DNA of 64,000 bases from Lentinula raphanica (GCA_027919835.1 JANVFP010000008.1:310001-374000); one strand, 5' to 3'; positions 47,462 through 57,954 are shown, counted from the stretch's first letter. Notes: a model not told the origin generated them from the letters alone. A program made the numbers and translations.

Positions 47462-49095
47462 CGAGTCCACAGCTCTTGGCTGAGGGGGTAAAAAAGAAAG
47501 GAATGATCAACTTTCTTCTTGTCAGTATTTAAGAAGACGAGACGCCACAGCCAGACCTTGAATCGATTATCGTAACCAGGTTAATCATAATCTCAGCGTG
47601 ATTATCAAGTTCCAGTTCATCAAGATGGAGTTGATTGCAATGTTGCAACCTCTCGCAGCCCGGCCTCTCAAGCCTGTGCCCTTAAGTACTAGGACTGTGA
47701 CCATAAGCTTTCTGTCGCTTAGCCTAGAGCACAGCGTCGCCGACAAAGCTTGAAACAGCAATTCTTCAACAGAATGCATGCGGCAAGCTGAAATTGACTT
47801 TCGCTGCTTTATGATAGCGTTGAAGGGGATGACTTAAACAAGGTAATTCGACATACTGATTGGTAGAATATCGAAGGCCGTCCAATATTCCATCATTTCA
47901 AGTTGTCGAGGATCATTGGTATATCTGATCATCTTCGGAAAACAGAATACGAGGGTGTTGCTGAAGAGATCCGGTGCACTCACCGATGGTTTGCCGGAGA
48001 CCTGCTCTGAGGAAATTGGCTTTGAGCTGATGGGTCTTTATATCACTTTTCGAAAGTATGGACGGAACAGCCCGGCGATTGCTGCTATAGGAAAGGGACA
48101 TGCGGAACTGGAGGGGGCTGTACAAGCATTACCATGTGAGGTACATACATGCGGCATTTCCCCCCAAAAACCACTGTACGCGATAAGGCTCATTGCTGAG
48201 GAAATAGAAGTGATACGAAATTATCTGGGACCATATGGATATGATTCATACATGCAGCCATACCTTGGCCAGCAAGAGTCAGTACTTGGGCCTGGGGGTT
48301 GAACATCATGCGGAGATGCTCACCACGGTCCACACACACCTCCTCCTCACCTACACCCTAATCCGCGTAGCCGTCGGTCTCTAATAGAAGTCCTTGTGAG
48401 GATCTGATTGTTGTTAGAGAGTGAAACAGGGAAGAGGAATTGCAACACACAAGGAGATAAGAACGAGGCTATGATTTCACAACGGCCAAGACTTGAGGCG
48501 CATCATGCACATGGACGAGAGAGCGCGATATTCGCGTGGTTCTAAACTCCGAATTTAGATGCTTGTACACAAGATGTCTGAGCTGAAAAGAGCTGAACGT
48601 GAACGCGTGGACAACGATTGAAGCTGAATCCAGGCTGAATCTGAAGCAGAAGACTCGTCAGAAGAGCGAGCAGACTCCGGATTCTGCTCAAGTCCGAATT
48701 TACATAAGCTTTAGGGCAGGCCCCCGAACGAAAAAGTGGTATAGTAGGACCTAGTAGGATTGCACCATACCATCTATTTCTCCGTATTCCGAGCTCTTTC
48801 TTTCATTGATTGGAACCAAGCGTATGGAATCAGCAAGACCGTCGCACAGCCCAGATACCTGAATGGATTATCGCTGGGCTTCGCTGTTCCTTCGGCTTCT
48901 CATCAATCACAGCAGATTCTGCTCATACTAGTACATACTTAGGTCTTCACACTACCCAATGCCGCTCATACCAGCTCATACCTCGGACAAGAAAAATTGA
49001 ATGAGGATCTTCAACCTTCCCTAGCCTTCCGTTCAGAAATCTAACAAGACCTCATGGATGTAAATGTCGAAGAATGGTAGGATTCAGGGAGGATT
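47462..49095. other. Gene-poor region left of the retrotransposon
   Basis: About 1.6 kb with many stops in all frames. A plus-strand open stretch (47916-48302) has neither a normal start nor a family resemblance. No RNA gene, repeat unit or transposon terminus was found. It could hold eroded transposon sequence, but I cannot show it. Confidence 0.4.
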
Positions 49096-49100
49096 ACAAG
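49096..49100. repeat. 5-bp target site duplication (acaag), left copy
   Basis: The five bases acaag directly before the 5' LTR are repeated at 57939-57943 directly after the 3' LTR, as made by Ty3/gypsy integrases. Confidence 0.9.
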
Positions 49101-49442
49101 TGCCACGACCGAGTCGTCATCCCTTCCTTCCTTCCGACACTTCCGAGCTCCGAGCTCATATCCGAAATCTTCATATTCGCCACTACGGACTATCTACGCA
49201 GAGTTGAACTCTGCTCCGACTCTGTTCACGGACGCCGACTTTACTTTGTACATGTTATGATGGACTCTTGATACTTAAAGCTACCTATTGCGTGTTGTAC
49301 GGGGACTTCTGCCCCTTCTTCGAACTCTTGAATTCACAACTTGTTCGTGTCACTCGAGGGTTCCTAGGAAACCAAAAGCTAAGTCCTTAAATAAGATCAT
49401 ATTCGTGTCTCGTTACACTTAGTACGCTAAGTTACCGTGACA
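49101..49442 (+). repeat. 5' LTR of the gypsy element
   Basis: 342 bp, tgccacgacc...ccgtgaca, identical to the 3' LTR except at 49374. A small perfect hairpin, acgac-cga-gtcgt, sits at 49105-49117. Confidence 0.95.
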
Positions 49443-49537
49443 TATTTTTGACATTTTAGTTGTGCTTTTCTGGGCTAGACGGAACATCTCCAGTCTGATC
49501 AACTGAAGACCACCTCTGGCTGTATAATCGAATCGAA

Positions 49538-52500
49538 ATGTCGAGAAGAAATTTGCGTTCACGACGAACCCAAAGCGACCCGGCTGTTCCGGGAGTTTTC
49601 CATGGAAATGGTGAGTCAGAAGTTCGTTCTGAATCACCCTTGACTCCGATTGAGTCCGAGGGACCGTCGAGAGAACCTTCGCCGAAAGGGCAAGGTTATG
49701 AATCTGCGCTGTCTGAGCCAGATCAAGCTGTGTCGGTTGGACCAGCTGAAGACCATGTCGAACAGCCTCCACAAGTTGGTGGAGTGTCTGGAGGGCATGC
49801 AGACTCTGCAGGGAATAATGCCCCTGGGAAGTCACGGGCTGACGAGCCCATAGAATATCTGAATAGGAATCCTGTACATAAGAAAGAGAATTCATTGAAT
49901 GCAGACCAAGAACTTACCGTTCGATTGGCCGAAGCCAACTTGAGTGAGGTCCAACGCGAAATGATTGACCGCCGTCAAAACTCAGTTAGAATTCTTGAGG
50001 ATGAGGTTGAAAGCCAAGAAGCCGGTCCATCCTCAGGAAAAGGAAAGGGTGTGGATCCTCAAAATTGGGGAGCCATGGACCTGGACCATGACGAAGTGAG
50101 TCCAGAAGTCCAGAACCAGATTTTGAATAGCCTCCGAGAGGCTCACAAGCGGAAGGAACCTTCACCAGAACGTCGTGCTCAAATGCATGACATGTTCGAG
50201 GAGTTCCAGGCGTGGCAGCACCGTGAGACGGAGCGTATCGAGGCTAAGTACCAAGCTCAGATCGACGAGCTCAAGGGAAAGCTTGATGACAGAAAGAGAG
50301 TCACTAATGCTGACCTGGGAATGGAGGGCGGACCAAACGCCAAGGGTTTGGAACCCGTTGCAAAACGTTCAAAAACCTCGAGCGAGGAACCTTCAAAGTT
50401 CCTTGGTCGTCCATCCGATTTGATCGCGCCTACTAGCCACGTAGGGAAGCTGTTCGATCAAATGAAGGTCGTCCCCCCAAAAGAATTCGAATCTGAGGAC
50501 TATCTTGAAGTCGGGGACTTGATGGATATCGACCAGGTTCCTAAAGCAAAGGGAATGCGGATTAAGCCTCTGAAACCAACAGAGATTTATGATGGTACTG
50601 CAAATCTCCGTTCATTCCAGAGAAATATGAGGGAAATCATAACTTACCTCGAGGATGGCCAGGTGCCTGAATACCGTCAGGTTGAAGTTGCCTCCCGATT
50701 CTTGAAGGGGAAAGCTTATACTTTCTTCGAGAGGACTTGCGGTGATAGTGCCGGCGAGTGGACCCTGAAGCGATTCTATGAGAAGCTCTATGATTTTGCC
50801 TTCCCGATTGATTTCCGAACGGAACAACGACGAAAGCTTGTGACTTTGCAGCAAAAGAATTGTCGTGTGCGTGATCATGTGGGGATCTTCAACGATCTGT
50901 GTAACACTGCTGGGACACTCGATGAGCGTCATAAAGTGATATTCCTGTGGGATAGCTTCGACTCAGTGATTGCAAAGGGTCTCTTGCGTATGGGTCACAC
51001 ACCTGAGACGAGCTCTTTGGAGGATCTTGTTGAGGATGCTGAAAAGGTTGAGCTCATCGAGGGTGTGGGGAAAGCACCCTATGCAAACCAACAGAATGGG
51101 GGTTCCTCCGACAACCGTACTTCGAATGGTTTCAAAGATCGTGCTGGAGGGCGTTTCGGTTCCCGGAATGGGAAAAACGATTCCCAGAGAAAGTCTGAGG
51201 ATTCCCGGACTTCTGGAAATCGTTGGGCTCCTTCTGGTAGTGACCAAAAGCAAGACCGTTCTCGGGACCAGAAGCCTAATCCAAAGGGAGGTTCATCAGC
51301 TGCAAAGTTCAATCGTGAACGAATGCAGACGCCTCGCCTGTCAGAGACTCAAAAGAACGAATACCAGGCGGCGGGGAAGTGTTTCGAGTGTGGCGAAACT
51401 GGCCACCGGTCTCGAGATTGTCCCAAGAAGAATTCGGTGAAGCCAGATTCACGAAATGGAGGACCTCCGGGGTTATCGACACATAACATGGAGTTTGAAC
51501 TAGTCGACATGCCTGAGGATGCAGAAGATATCTTTGAGCTGTCCGTTAATTCTATCAACTGGTATCAGGACGTCGAGGACACCTATTACTCGGATAGTCA
51601 GAGTGGCGGATCCGATGCTGGATCTCTGGATTCCTGCTCCGATAGCTGCGATAGCTACCGGGGACAGGGACACTTTGACTGGAACTCTGGAATTGAGTCT
51701 TCTTCGTCGGATGGATCGTCGATGGGTGTATCTGAGGATGAGGAGTCCTTCGACGGAGAACCTATGGATGTGGATGACAAATGTCCTAGGTGTAATGGGT
51801 GGGAGTCCGATTGCTCCTGCTCGGTGACCTCTGACTCCAGTTCCATGGAGATGGGAAGCTCTGGGATGAATCCGGATGTCCCGGAGTGGGCCAATTCTGT
51901 GGAATACTTCCTTGAGATCAGAAACTTGTATGCGAGCTCTGTAATCAAGTACTTACGGGATTCAGAAGGTGCATCCTCAGTGTTTGCATGGCCTAAGGAG
52001 GATCACCGATGGGATGCAGATGCGACCCTTGCCCGGGGCCTCCACAGCGAGATGAATACTGAGCATTTTGGCTTTGAGGACGACCCGATGCAGCGTCGTT
52101 TTGGTGATCCTCTTGCAGAACATCTTGAGTTTATCCTACACACAACTACACCTCTTCCTGGGGAATCTGCAAGCAATGAGGAACTGACTAGTTCTGATCG
52201 TTTCGTTGCTTACCGGATATCAGATACTCAACATGTCTTGATTGACTCTGCGTATGACAGTGCAGACTATGTCATAGCATCCGCTCATCTTGCTAACCCA
52301 GACTTCGAGCCCTTGGTGTGGTTCGCGAGGCAACTCCAGGAGCACTATGGACATGCTGTGGACTTTGGAAAGCTGCCTTATTGCACGATGGGAGACCCTA
52401 GAGCACGTCGCGTGGTCCAAATTCTTAGTCAAGGAAATGTATACCCTGGAGATGACCTACCGGAGTTTCATCCAAAACGGGAGAAGCTCCTTGGCAGGAG

Positions 52501-55500
52501 CACCCATTTTCATTGCTTCTTGTCTGGCTTGTCTGCTGATGCCTACGTCGTTGAGGATCGGATGTTTGGCCTTCGATGGCCTTTGCCGACATCATTGTTA
52601 GACGATCCTCGGTTTGATGTATATCGGTGGGTTTGTAAACAGCTGGTGCGCGTCCTTCGCCAGTGCCTACGTTGGGACATGTGGGAGACGCGTTCAATGC
52701 TCGGGAGCTTGTTTGACTCACCTCATGTGTCGTATCCTGATTCGGCAGTTGACCTTGAGCTGAATGGTGTTCAAATTCCTGCGAATCAGTATGCCGGTCT
52801 CCAACGCAATGCTGCTCGTGTGAAGGATCCAGGTCGTCGTATTGCTCGACCACTTGTGATAGTGGTGCGAATCAATGGGCATCCTGTGACCACTCTGCTG
52901 GATTCGGGTTCACTGTGCACACTGATGAGTACTACACTCGTCGATCAGTTGAAGTTCAAGGAAGAGCTTCTCGGTACACCGCTCACTTTGCAGTTGGCGG
53001 TACAGGGTTCACGCTCGAAAATCAATCGCAAAGTTCGAGCTAGGTTCCAGTATCAGTCTATAGATGAGGAGCATGAGTTTGATGTTGCAAATATCAATTA
53101 CCCTATAATCCTCGGGACCGACTGGATGTTCGAACACTCAGTAACTCTGGGATTCAATGAGGCCCGGGTTGTCATTGGAAGCAATACACACTTACCTTTG
53201 AAGGGGCCGACTACCTCCCAGATTGCTTCGTTGGCAGTCCAGGTAGAGAACGATGACCTTGAACAAGTGCGAGAAGAGCTGCGAAGGTATGCTCGGCCTC
53301 TTTGTCGCACAATGGCAGAGACTGACTTACCTCCTCTTAGGGAGATCAACCATAGAATCCCTTTGATTGACGAATCGTTGATCATCCCGTGGAGACCCTC
53401 TCGGTTACCTGAGAAGTTCAAAGAAGATTGGGTTGAGAAACGCGACGCTTATATCAAAAGCGGTAGGTGGAAAATCACCACGTCTAACAATACCGTGCCT
53501 CTTTTGCTGATACCGAAGCACGGCGCACAGAAAAATTGTTTGCGAGTCGTAGCGGATCTGCGTCGTCGCAACGCGAACACGAGGAAACTCGCTTCTCCCC
53601 TGCCTGATATTGATGGGATCTTGAGGAGAGCTGCTCGCACGAAGTTCAGGTCAACAATGGATGGCAAAGACGCCTATGAACAAATTCGTATAGAGCCAGA
53701 TGATGTATACAAAACTGCTGTATCTACACCTGATGGAAACATGGTCAGTTTGGTCATCCAGCAAGGGGATTGTAACGCACCTTCTACCTATCAAACTCTG
53801 ATGAATTTCCTGTTCTCATCATATCTTGGCCGCTTCATGGATGTTTATCTCGACGATATTATCGTCTATTCCGAAACACTTGAAGATCATGTCCGGCATG
53901 TCAAACTTATCATTGACATCCTCGTTCGAGAGAAGCTGTACCTTAGTGAGTCAAAGCTGAACTTTCTCGCCTCGGAGTTGAAAATCCTGGGTCGCATCGT
54001 CGACGATGAGGGTATCCGTATGGATCCTGAGAAGGTCGATGCGATTTCGAAATGGAAGACCCCAACGAATAGGGATTTGCTTCGTGGCTTCCTGGGCTCT
54101 GTTGGCTACCTCGCTGATGACATCGCAAGTGTCCGGATTCCGATGGGCCACCTGAGCACCTTGACCGGCGATAAAGTACCTTTTCGATGGGGCTTCAACG
54201 AGGAACGAGCATTCCAGCAGATTAAGGAACTCACCTGTGCCTCAAAAGTGCATCATCGCGTCCCGCTCGACTACTCGAAAGAAGCGCTACCCGTTTGGTT
54301 GGTGACAGATGGGTGTGCGACCGGGATCTCTGGGTGTGTGCTGCAGGGTAAATCGTGGAAGGAGGGCGCAACCGTTGCTGCTTTCTACTCGGCTAAGCTG
54401 AATCCAGCACAACAAAACTACCCAGTCCACGAAATCGAAATGTTGGCTGGGGTAGAGACAATGTTGCGCCATAGGGATATTCTGCAAGGTGTTCAGTTCA
54501 CCTGGGTAACTGACCACAAAGGCCTGATTCATCTCGTAGAGCAGAAAGACCTGTCTGGTCGTCAAGCCCGGTGGTTAGAGAAGATTGCCGAGTTCAATTA
54601 TAGGATTGAGTACATACCTGGCGAAGAAAACGTGTTTGTGGATGCCCTTTCACGAATCTATTCGAACGACGCTCCTGGCACCGTCAGAAGTCGTTCAGAA
54701 TATACATACCACGACGTTATTGATAACGACGTGGTTGAACTCTCGGGCATTACCATGCCTCTTCGCGTGGATCTGGAGGCGTCTTGCTCTTTGCCGGACG
54801 TTGTTTACTTAAACGCGATGAACTTGAGAAGGAATCGAAGACCTTCAGCTAAAAAGGCTGAGATGGAGCGTCAGGAGAAGGAAAAAGAGACCACTCGGGG
54901 CCAGAAAGAAACGTCGACGACGGGTCGTTCGTTGGCAATCAAGAAGAATAAACGTCGTGATACGAATCACGGGGATATTCCTGTATTGCCGGAGGCAGTT
55001 GATCCCGCGGAACCAGATGTATCAGCTTCGGCGTCGGCATCAACCAATCAGGATCTTGTTGATTCTGCTCCTGCCGACGACATTTCGTCTCTTCTGTCTA
55101 TACTCTCTGCTTCTCGCTCGGGACTCGATCTCCAAAGCATTGTCAAGGACCACTATAGCGCGGACCCTGCGTTTGCTGCGGTTCTGGTGGATCCCAACCA
55201 CTTCCGGAACTTCGTTGTGGAAGACGGCCGGATTTTCATTGTAATTGACGGTCGTCGTTTACTCTGTGTTCCTCGTATGCTGATCGATGGTAGGAGCTTG
55301 CACGAGCTCATTATTAATGAGGCTCATTCCATCTTAGCACATCTAGGCTCCCAGAAAACTCTGGTGTATCTGCGAGACCACGTCTGGTGGCGCTCTATGG
55401 CCTCAGACGTCCTCAAGTTTTGTGAGTCCTGTACGACGTGTGCAGCGACCAAGTCCTCCAACCACAAACCATATGGCCTTTTGAAGAATCTACTGGTTCC

Positions 55501-57487
55501 GGTGGAACCTTGGGAAGTAATCGGAATGGACTTCGTCGGTCCTTTACCTTTGAGTAAGAATCGAGACGGGTCATTCGACTCTATCACTACCGTTGTTGAT
55601 CACCTCACAGGTATGGTGCATTTGGTAGCTAGCCGTACGGACTACGGTGCAAAGGATGTGGCTGAACTGGTATTTTCTGAAGTTTATCGCCTACATGGTC
55701 TTCCAAGGGTCATCGTAAGCGACCGGGACTCGCTGTTCACCTCGCGTTTTTGGTCTCATTTACACGCGCTTATTGGAACCCAACTTCGTTTGTCCAGCTC
55801 ATATCACCCGCAAACAGATGGGCTCACTGAACGTGCGAACCGAACAATCACACAGATGCTTCGACAGTGCGTTAGCACCTTACAGAACGACTGGGTGTCA
55901 AAGCTTCCGGCGGTGGAGTTTGCTTTAAATCTCGCTAGGTCTGAGACGACCGGCTACTCCCCTTTCTTCTTGAACTCAGGACGGCTGCCTCGCTCGTTCA
56001 TCTGGAACGATGCCCCCTCCTCTGAGTTCCCTGGTGTGGTTCAATTTGCCAATCAAATGAAACTTGCTCTGATCTCTGCCCACGATAGTCTATTGACTCA
56101 TCGCGTGAAGCAGACCCGCAACGAGAATCGACACCGAATCCCATCGCCCTTCAAAGAAGGAGATTTGGCGTATGTATCTACCGCGAACATCTCATTCCCG
56201 AAGGGACTGGCTCGGAAACTCATTCCGAAATTCATTGGTCCCTTCAAAATCACCGCTATCCTTGGTGAGACCTCTTGCAGGTTGGACCTACCCGCGGACC
56301 TCAGGAAGCGCGGTGTTCATAACGTTTTTCACTCGTCTCTTCTGCGGATACACATACCGAACGATGATCGACTTTTCCCTGGTCGCTCTTATGAACAAGT
56401 CACTGGTGTTGATGACAATGAGTGGCAAGTTGACCGAATTACATCTCACAAGGGCTTCAAGTCCGATGCAATGTTTTTGATCCTCTGGAAGTCAGGCGAT
56501 AGAACATGGCTTCCATACTCCAAAGTTCAGCACCTGCAACCCCTGAAGGAATACTTCGAAACTCTGGGTATTCAGGACGTTTCCCAGCTACCTCCTATTT
56601 TCAGCGGAGAGGATCCAATAGAGGGAACGGAAGGTCTCTTCGCTGGTTCCGTCGAGTTTTTGAAGTATAAGAACCAAGCGGATCAGAGCTTGGATTTCCC
56701 TCTATCCCTGAATCTTATCGCTTTCCCTGCAATGACTTCCGTGTCTACAGCTCCCTTCTTTGCTCCCAGGGATCACCCGGGTATAGTGCTCAAGTGGAAG
56801 GAACGTCTCTTCGAGATTACTCACGCTGGCAAGGATCCTATCCAAGTTACAGTTGACGAAATGATCCTCGCCATTCAGACGTCTGCAGCTCTTCGTCGGG
56901 GTTGGAAAATTGCTATCACCCCTCGTTACGTTGAAATCACTCGCGCGATCAACCACTTTCTTCCATTCGAGACTCTCGCGTGGTTCTCCTTCATTCATGA
57001 TGGGAAAACCTACAACTCCAAAGCGGTAATAACCTATGACTGCTTCTTCAACCCTGTTCAGCAGGCTCAGCTCCGAGAAGCTGACAAGATCACCCAGAAG
57101 CTACGATTGGATGTGAACAAAACATTTCCGAAGCCTCCTCGTCCGTCGTCTGGTCACGACAACCGTCGTAATGACCGCGCCTCTGGTGGCTCTTCGTCTC
57201 TTTTTGATCGACTCCGTCATTCTCAGGCCGATCGTGACATTATGGTCCTAGGCCTTATGTCTTACGTTCGACAGGCTGAATCTCAAGGCCGTCGCAAGAA
57301 TCGTTTGCCTAAATCTGTTCGTGGTGCGGAAGCCTATCAGAAATCCATCAATGGTGATGGCAGCACCGTCGCTGGCTTGAATGATCGTATTAATGCGTGG
57401 CGTATCACTACCCCTGGCAAAGAAGACAATGCGATGGACAGCAGTGGTCCTTCTGCTGGTCCTTCTGCTGGCCCCAGCACTATTTGA
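49538..57487 (+). CDS. Fused Gag-Pol polyprotein of the gypsy retrotransposon (2649 aa)
   Basis: Single uninterrupted frame from ATG 49538. In order: acidic/charged Gag N-terminus; Gag core (KIRPLKPTEIYDGTANLRSF-like region near residue 350, typical retrotransposon gag); CCHC zinc knuckle CFECGETGHRSRDC at about 615; Ser/Asp/Glu-rich acidic spacer to about 780; an unassigned segment of about 300 residues; aspartic protease LLDSGS with Asp1122; reverse transcriptase with YLDD at 1437-1440; RNase H starting LVTDG (Asp1591); integrase with HHCC zinc region near 1922-1965 and DDE residues Asp1998, Asp2062, Glu2098 (D-63-D-35-E spacing); chromo-like domain about 2298-2350; and a further C-terminal extension of about 300 residues. 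All catalytic residues are present. Confidence 0.95.
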   Translation: MSRRNLRSRRTQSDPAVPGVFHGNGESEVRSESPLTPIESEGPSREPSPKGQGYESALSEPDQAVSVGPAEDHVEQPPQVGGVSGGHADSAGNNAPGKSRADEPIEYLNRNPVHKKENSLNADQELTVRLAEANLSEVQREMIDRRQNSVRILEDEVESQEAGPSSGKGKGVDPQNWGAMDLDHDEVSPEVQNQILNSLREAHKRKEPSPERRAQMHDMFEEFQAWQHRETERIEAKYQAQIDELKGKLDDRKRVTNADLGMEGGPNAKGLEPVAKRSKTSSEEPSKFLGRPSDLIAPTSHVGKLFDQMKVVPPKEFESEDYLEVGDLMDIDQVPKAKGMRIKPLKPTEIYDGTANLRSFQRNMREIITYLEDGQVPEYRQVEVASRFLKGKAYTFFERTCGDSAGEWTLKRFYEKLYDFAFPIDFRTEQRRKLVTLQQKNCRVRDHVGIFNDLCNTAGTLDERHKVIFLWDSFDSVIAKGLLRMGHTPETSSLEDLVEDAEKVELIEGVGKAPYANQQNGGSSDNRTSNGFKDRAGGRFGSRNGKNDSQRKSEDSRTSGNRWAPSGSDQKQDRSRDQKPNPKGGSSAAKFNRERMQTPRLSETQKNEYQAAGKCFECGETGHRSRDCPKKNSVKPDSRNGGPPGLSTHNMEFELVDMPEDAEDIFELSVNSINWYQDVEDTYYSDSQSGGSDAGSLDSCSDSCDSYRGQGHFDWNSGIESSSSDGSSMGVSEDEESFDGEPMDVDDKCPRCNGWESDCSCSVTSDSSSMEMGSSGMNPDVPEWANSVEYFLEIRNLYASSVIKYLRDSEGASSVFAWPKEDHRWDADATLARGLHSEMNTEHFGFEDDPMQRRFGDPLAEHLEFILHTTTPLPGESASNEELTSSDRFVAYRISDTQHVLIDSAYDSADYVIASAHLANPDFEPLVWFARQLQEHYGHAVDFGKLPYCTMGDPRARRVVQILSQGNVYPGDDLPEFHPKREKLLGRSTHFHCFLSGLSADAYVVEDRMFGLRWPLPTSLLDDPRFDVYRWVCKQLVRVLRQCLRWDMWETRSMLGSLFDSPHVSYPDSAVDLELNGVQIPANQYAGLQRNAARVKDPGRRIARPLVIVVRINGHPVTTLLDSGSLCTLMSTTLVDQLKFKEELLGTPLTLQLAVQGSRSKINRKVRARFQYQSIDEEHEFDVANINYPIILGTDWMFEHSVTLGFNEARVVIGSNTHLPLKGPTTSQIASLAVQVENDDLEQVREELRRYARPLCRTMAETDLPPLREINHRIPLIDESLIIPWRPSRLPEKFKEDWVEKRDAYIKSGRWKITTSNNTVPLLLIPKHGAQKNCLRVVADLRRRNANTRKLASPLPDIDGILRRAARTKFRSTMDGKDAYEQIRIEPDDVYKTAVSTPDGNMVSLVIQQGDCNAPSTYQTLMNFLFSSYLGRFMDVYLDDIIVYSETLEDHVRHVKLIIDILVREKLYLSESKLNFLASELKILGRIVDDEGIRMDPEKVDAISKWKTPTNRDLLRGFLGSVGYLADDIASVRIPMGHLSTLTGDKVPFRWGFNEERAFQQIKELTCASKVHHRVPLDYSKEALPVWLVTDGCATGISGCVLQGKSWKEGATVAAFYSAKLNPAQQNYPVHEIEMLAGVETMLRHRDILQGVQFTWVTDHKGLIHLVEQKDLSGRQARWLEKIAEFNYRIEYIPGEENVFVDALSRIYSNDAPGTVRSRSEYTYHDVIDNDVVELSGITMPLRVDLEASCSLPDVVYLNAMNLRRNRRPSAKKAEMERQEKEKETTRGQKETSTTGRSLAIKKNKRRDTNHGDIPVLPEAVDPAEPDVSASASASTNQDLVDSAPADDISSLLSILSASRSGLDLQSIVKDHYSADPAFAAVLVDPNHFRNFVVEDGRIFIVIDGRRLLCVPRMLIDGRSLHELIINEAHSILAHLGSQKTLVYLRDHVWWRSMASDVLKFCESCTTCAATKSSNHKPYGLLKNLLVPVEPWEVIGMDFVGPLPLSKNRDGSFDSITTVVDHLTGMVHLVASRTDYGAKDVAELVFSEVYRLHGLPRVIVSDRDSLFTSRFWSHLHALIGTQLRLSSSYHPQTDGLTERANRTITQMLRQCVSTLQNDWVSKLPAVEFALNLARSETTGYSPFFLNSGRLPRSFIWNDAPSSEFPGVVQFANQMKLALISAHDSLLTHRVKQTRNENRHRIPSPFKEGDLAYVSTANISFPKGLARKLIPKFIGPFKITAILGETSCRLDLPADLRKRGVHNVFHSSLLRIHIPNDDRLFPGRSYEQVTGVDDNEWQVDRITSHKGFKSDAMFLILWKSGDRTWLPYSKVQHLQPLKEYFETLGIQDVSQLPPIFSGEDPIEGTEGLFAGSVEFLKYKNQADQSLDFPLSLNLIAFPAMTSVSTAPFFAPRDHPGIVLKWKERLFEITHAGKDPIQVTVDEMILAIQTSAALRRGWKIAITPRYVEITRAINHFLPFETLAWFSFIHDGKTYNSKAVITYDCFFNPVQQAQLREADKITQKLRLDVNKTFPKPPRPSSGHDNRRNDRASGGSSSLFDRLRHSQADRDIMVLGLMSYVRQAESQGRRKNRLPKSVRGAEAYQKSINGDGSTVAGLNDRINAWRITTPGKEDNAMDSSGPSAGPSAGPSTI

Positions 57488-57585
57488 GTGCAGGCTCGAA
57501 TAGATTTTCGAGCACTTTCTATTGTGGTTTTGCTAACTTTATTTTCCAGATTCTTCTCTTACAGATACGAAATTCTTCGAATTCC

Positions 57586-57592
57586 GGGAGGG
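57586..57592 (+). promoter_or_regulatory. Polypurine tract of the gypsy element
   Basis: gggaggg lies four bases upstream of the 3' LTR, where plus-strand DNA synthesis is primed in LTR elements. It is short and separated by cgta, so the exact edge is uncertain. Confidence 0.6.
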
Positions 57593-57596
57593 CGTA

Positions 57597-57938
57597 TGCC
57601 ACGACCGAGTCGTCATCCCTTCCTTCCTTCCGACACTTCCGAGCTCCGAGCTCATATCCGAAATCTTCATATTCGCCACTACGGACTATCTACGCAGAGT
57701 TGAACTCTGCTCCGACTCTGTTCACGGACGCCGACTTTACTTTGTACATGTTATGATGGACTCTTGATACTTAAAGCTACCTATTGCGTGTTGTACGGGG
57801 ACTTCTGCCCCTTCTTCGAACTCTTGAATTCACAACTTGTTCGTGTCACTCGAGGGTTCCTAGGAAACCGAAAGCTAAGTCCTTAAATAAGATCATATTC
57901 GTGTCTCGTTACACTTAGTACGCTAAGTTACCGTGACA
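57597..57938 (+). repeat. 3' LTR of the gypsy element
   Basis: 342 bp, identical to the 5' LTR apart from G at 57870 in place of A. Confidence 0.95.
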
Positions 57939-57943
57939 ACAAG
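57939..57943. repeat. 5-bp target site duplication (acaag), right copy
   Basis: Matches 49096-49100. Confidence 0.9.
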
Positions 57944-57945
57944 TC

Positions 57946-57954
57946 CTTACAAGT
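57946..57954. repeat. 9-bp target site duplication (cttacaagt), left copy
   Basis: Repeated at 59438-59446 directly after the right TIR. The outer bases do not extend the match symmetrically, so 9 bp is preferred over 8 or 10. Confidence 0.85.

Larger units (their letters stand above)
49101..57938 (+). mobile_element. Complete Ty3/gypsy LTR retrotransposon, chromovirus-like, 8838 bp
   Basis: Two 342-bp LTRs (49101-49442, 57597-57938) start with tg and end with ca and differ at a single base (A at 49374, G at 57870). They bound one continuous gag-pol frame of 2649 codons (49538-57487). The element is flanked by the 5-bp duplication acaag. A polypurine tract (gggaggg, 57586-57592) precedes the 3' LTR by four bases. 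The order protease, RT, RNase H, integrase, chromo-like domain defines the gypsy/chromovirus type. No stop or frameshift is seen, so the copy is young and may be active. Confidence 0.95.

Noticed and set aside
47916..48302. 128-codon plus-strand frame
   Set aside because: It starts without an ATG and has no recognisable domain, splice site or codon pattern of a gene.
57555..57760. Short frames across the 3' LTR
   Set aside because: They repeat in the 5' LTR and reflect LTR sequence, not separate genes.
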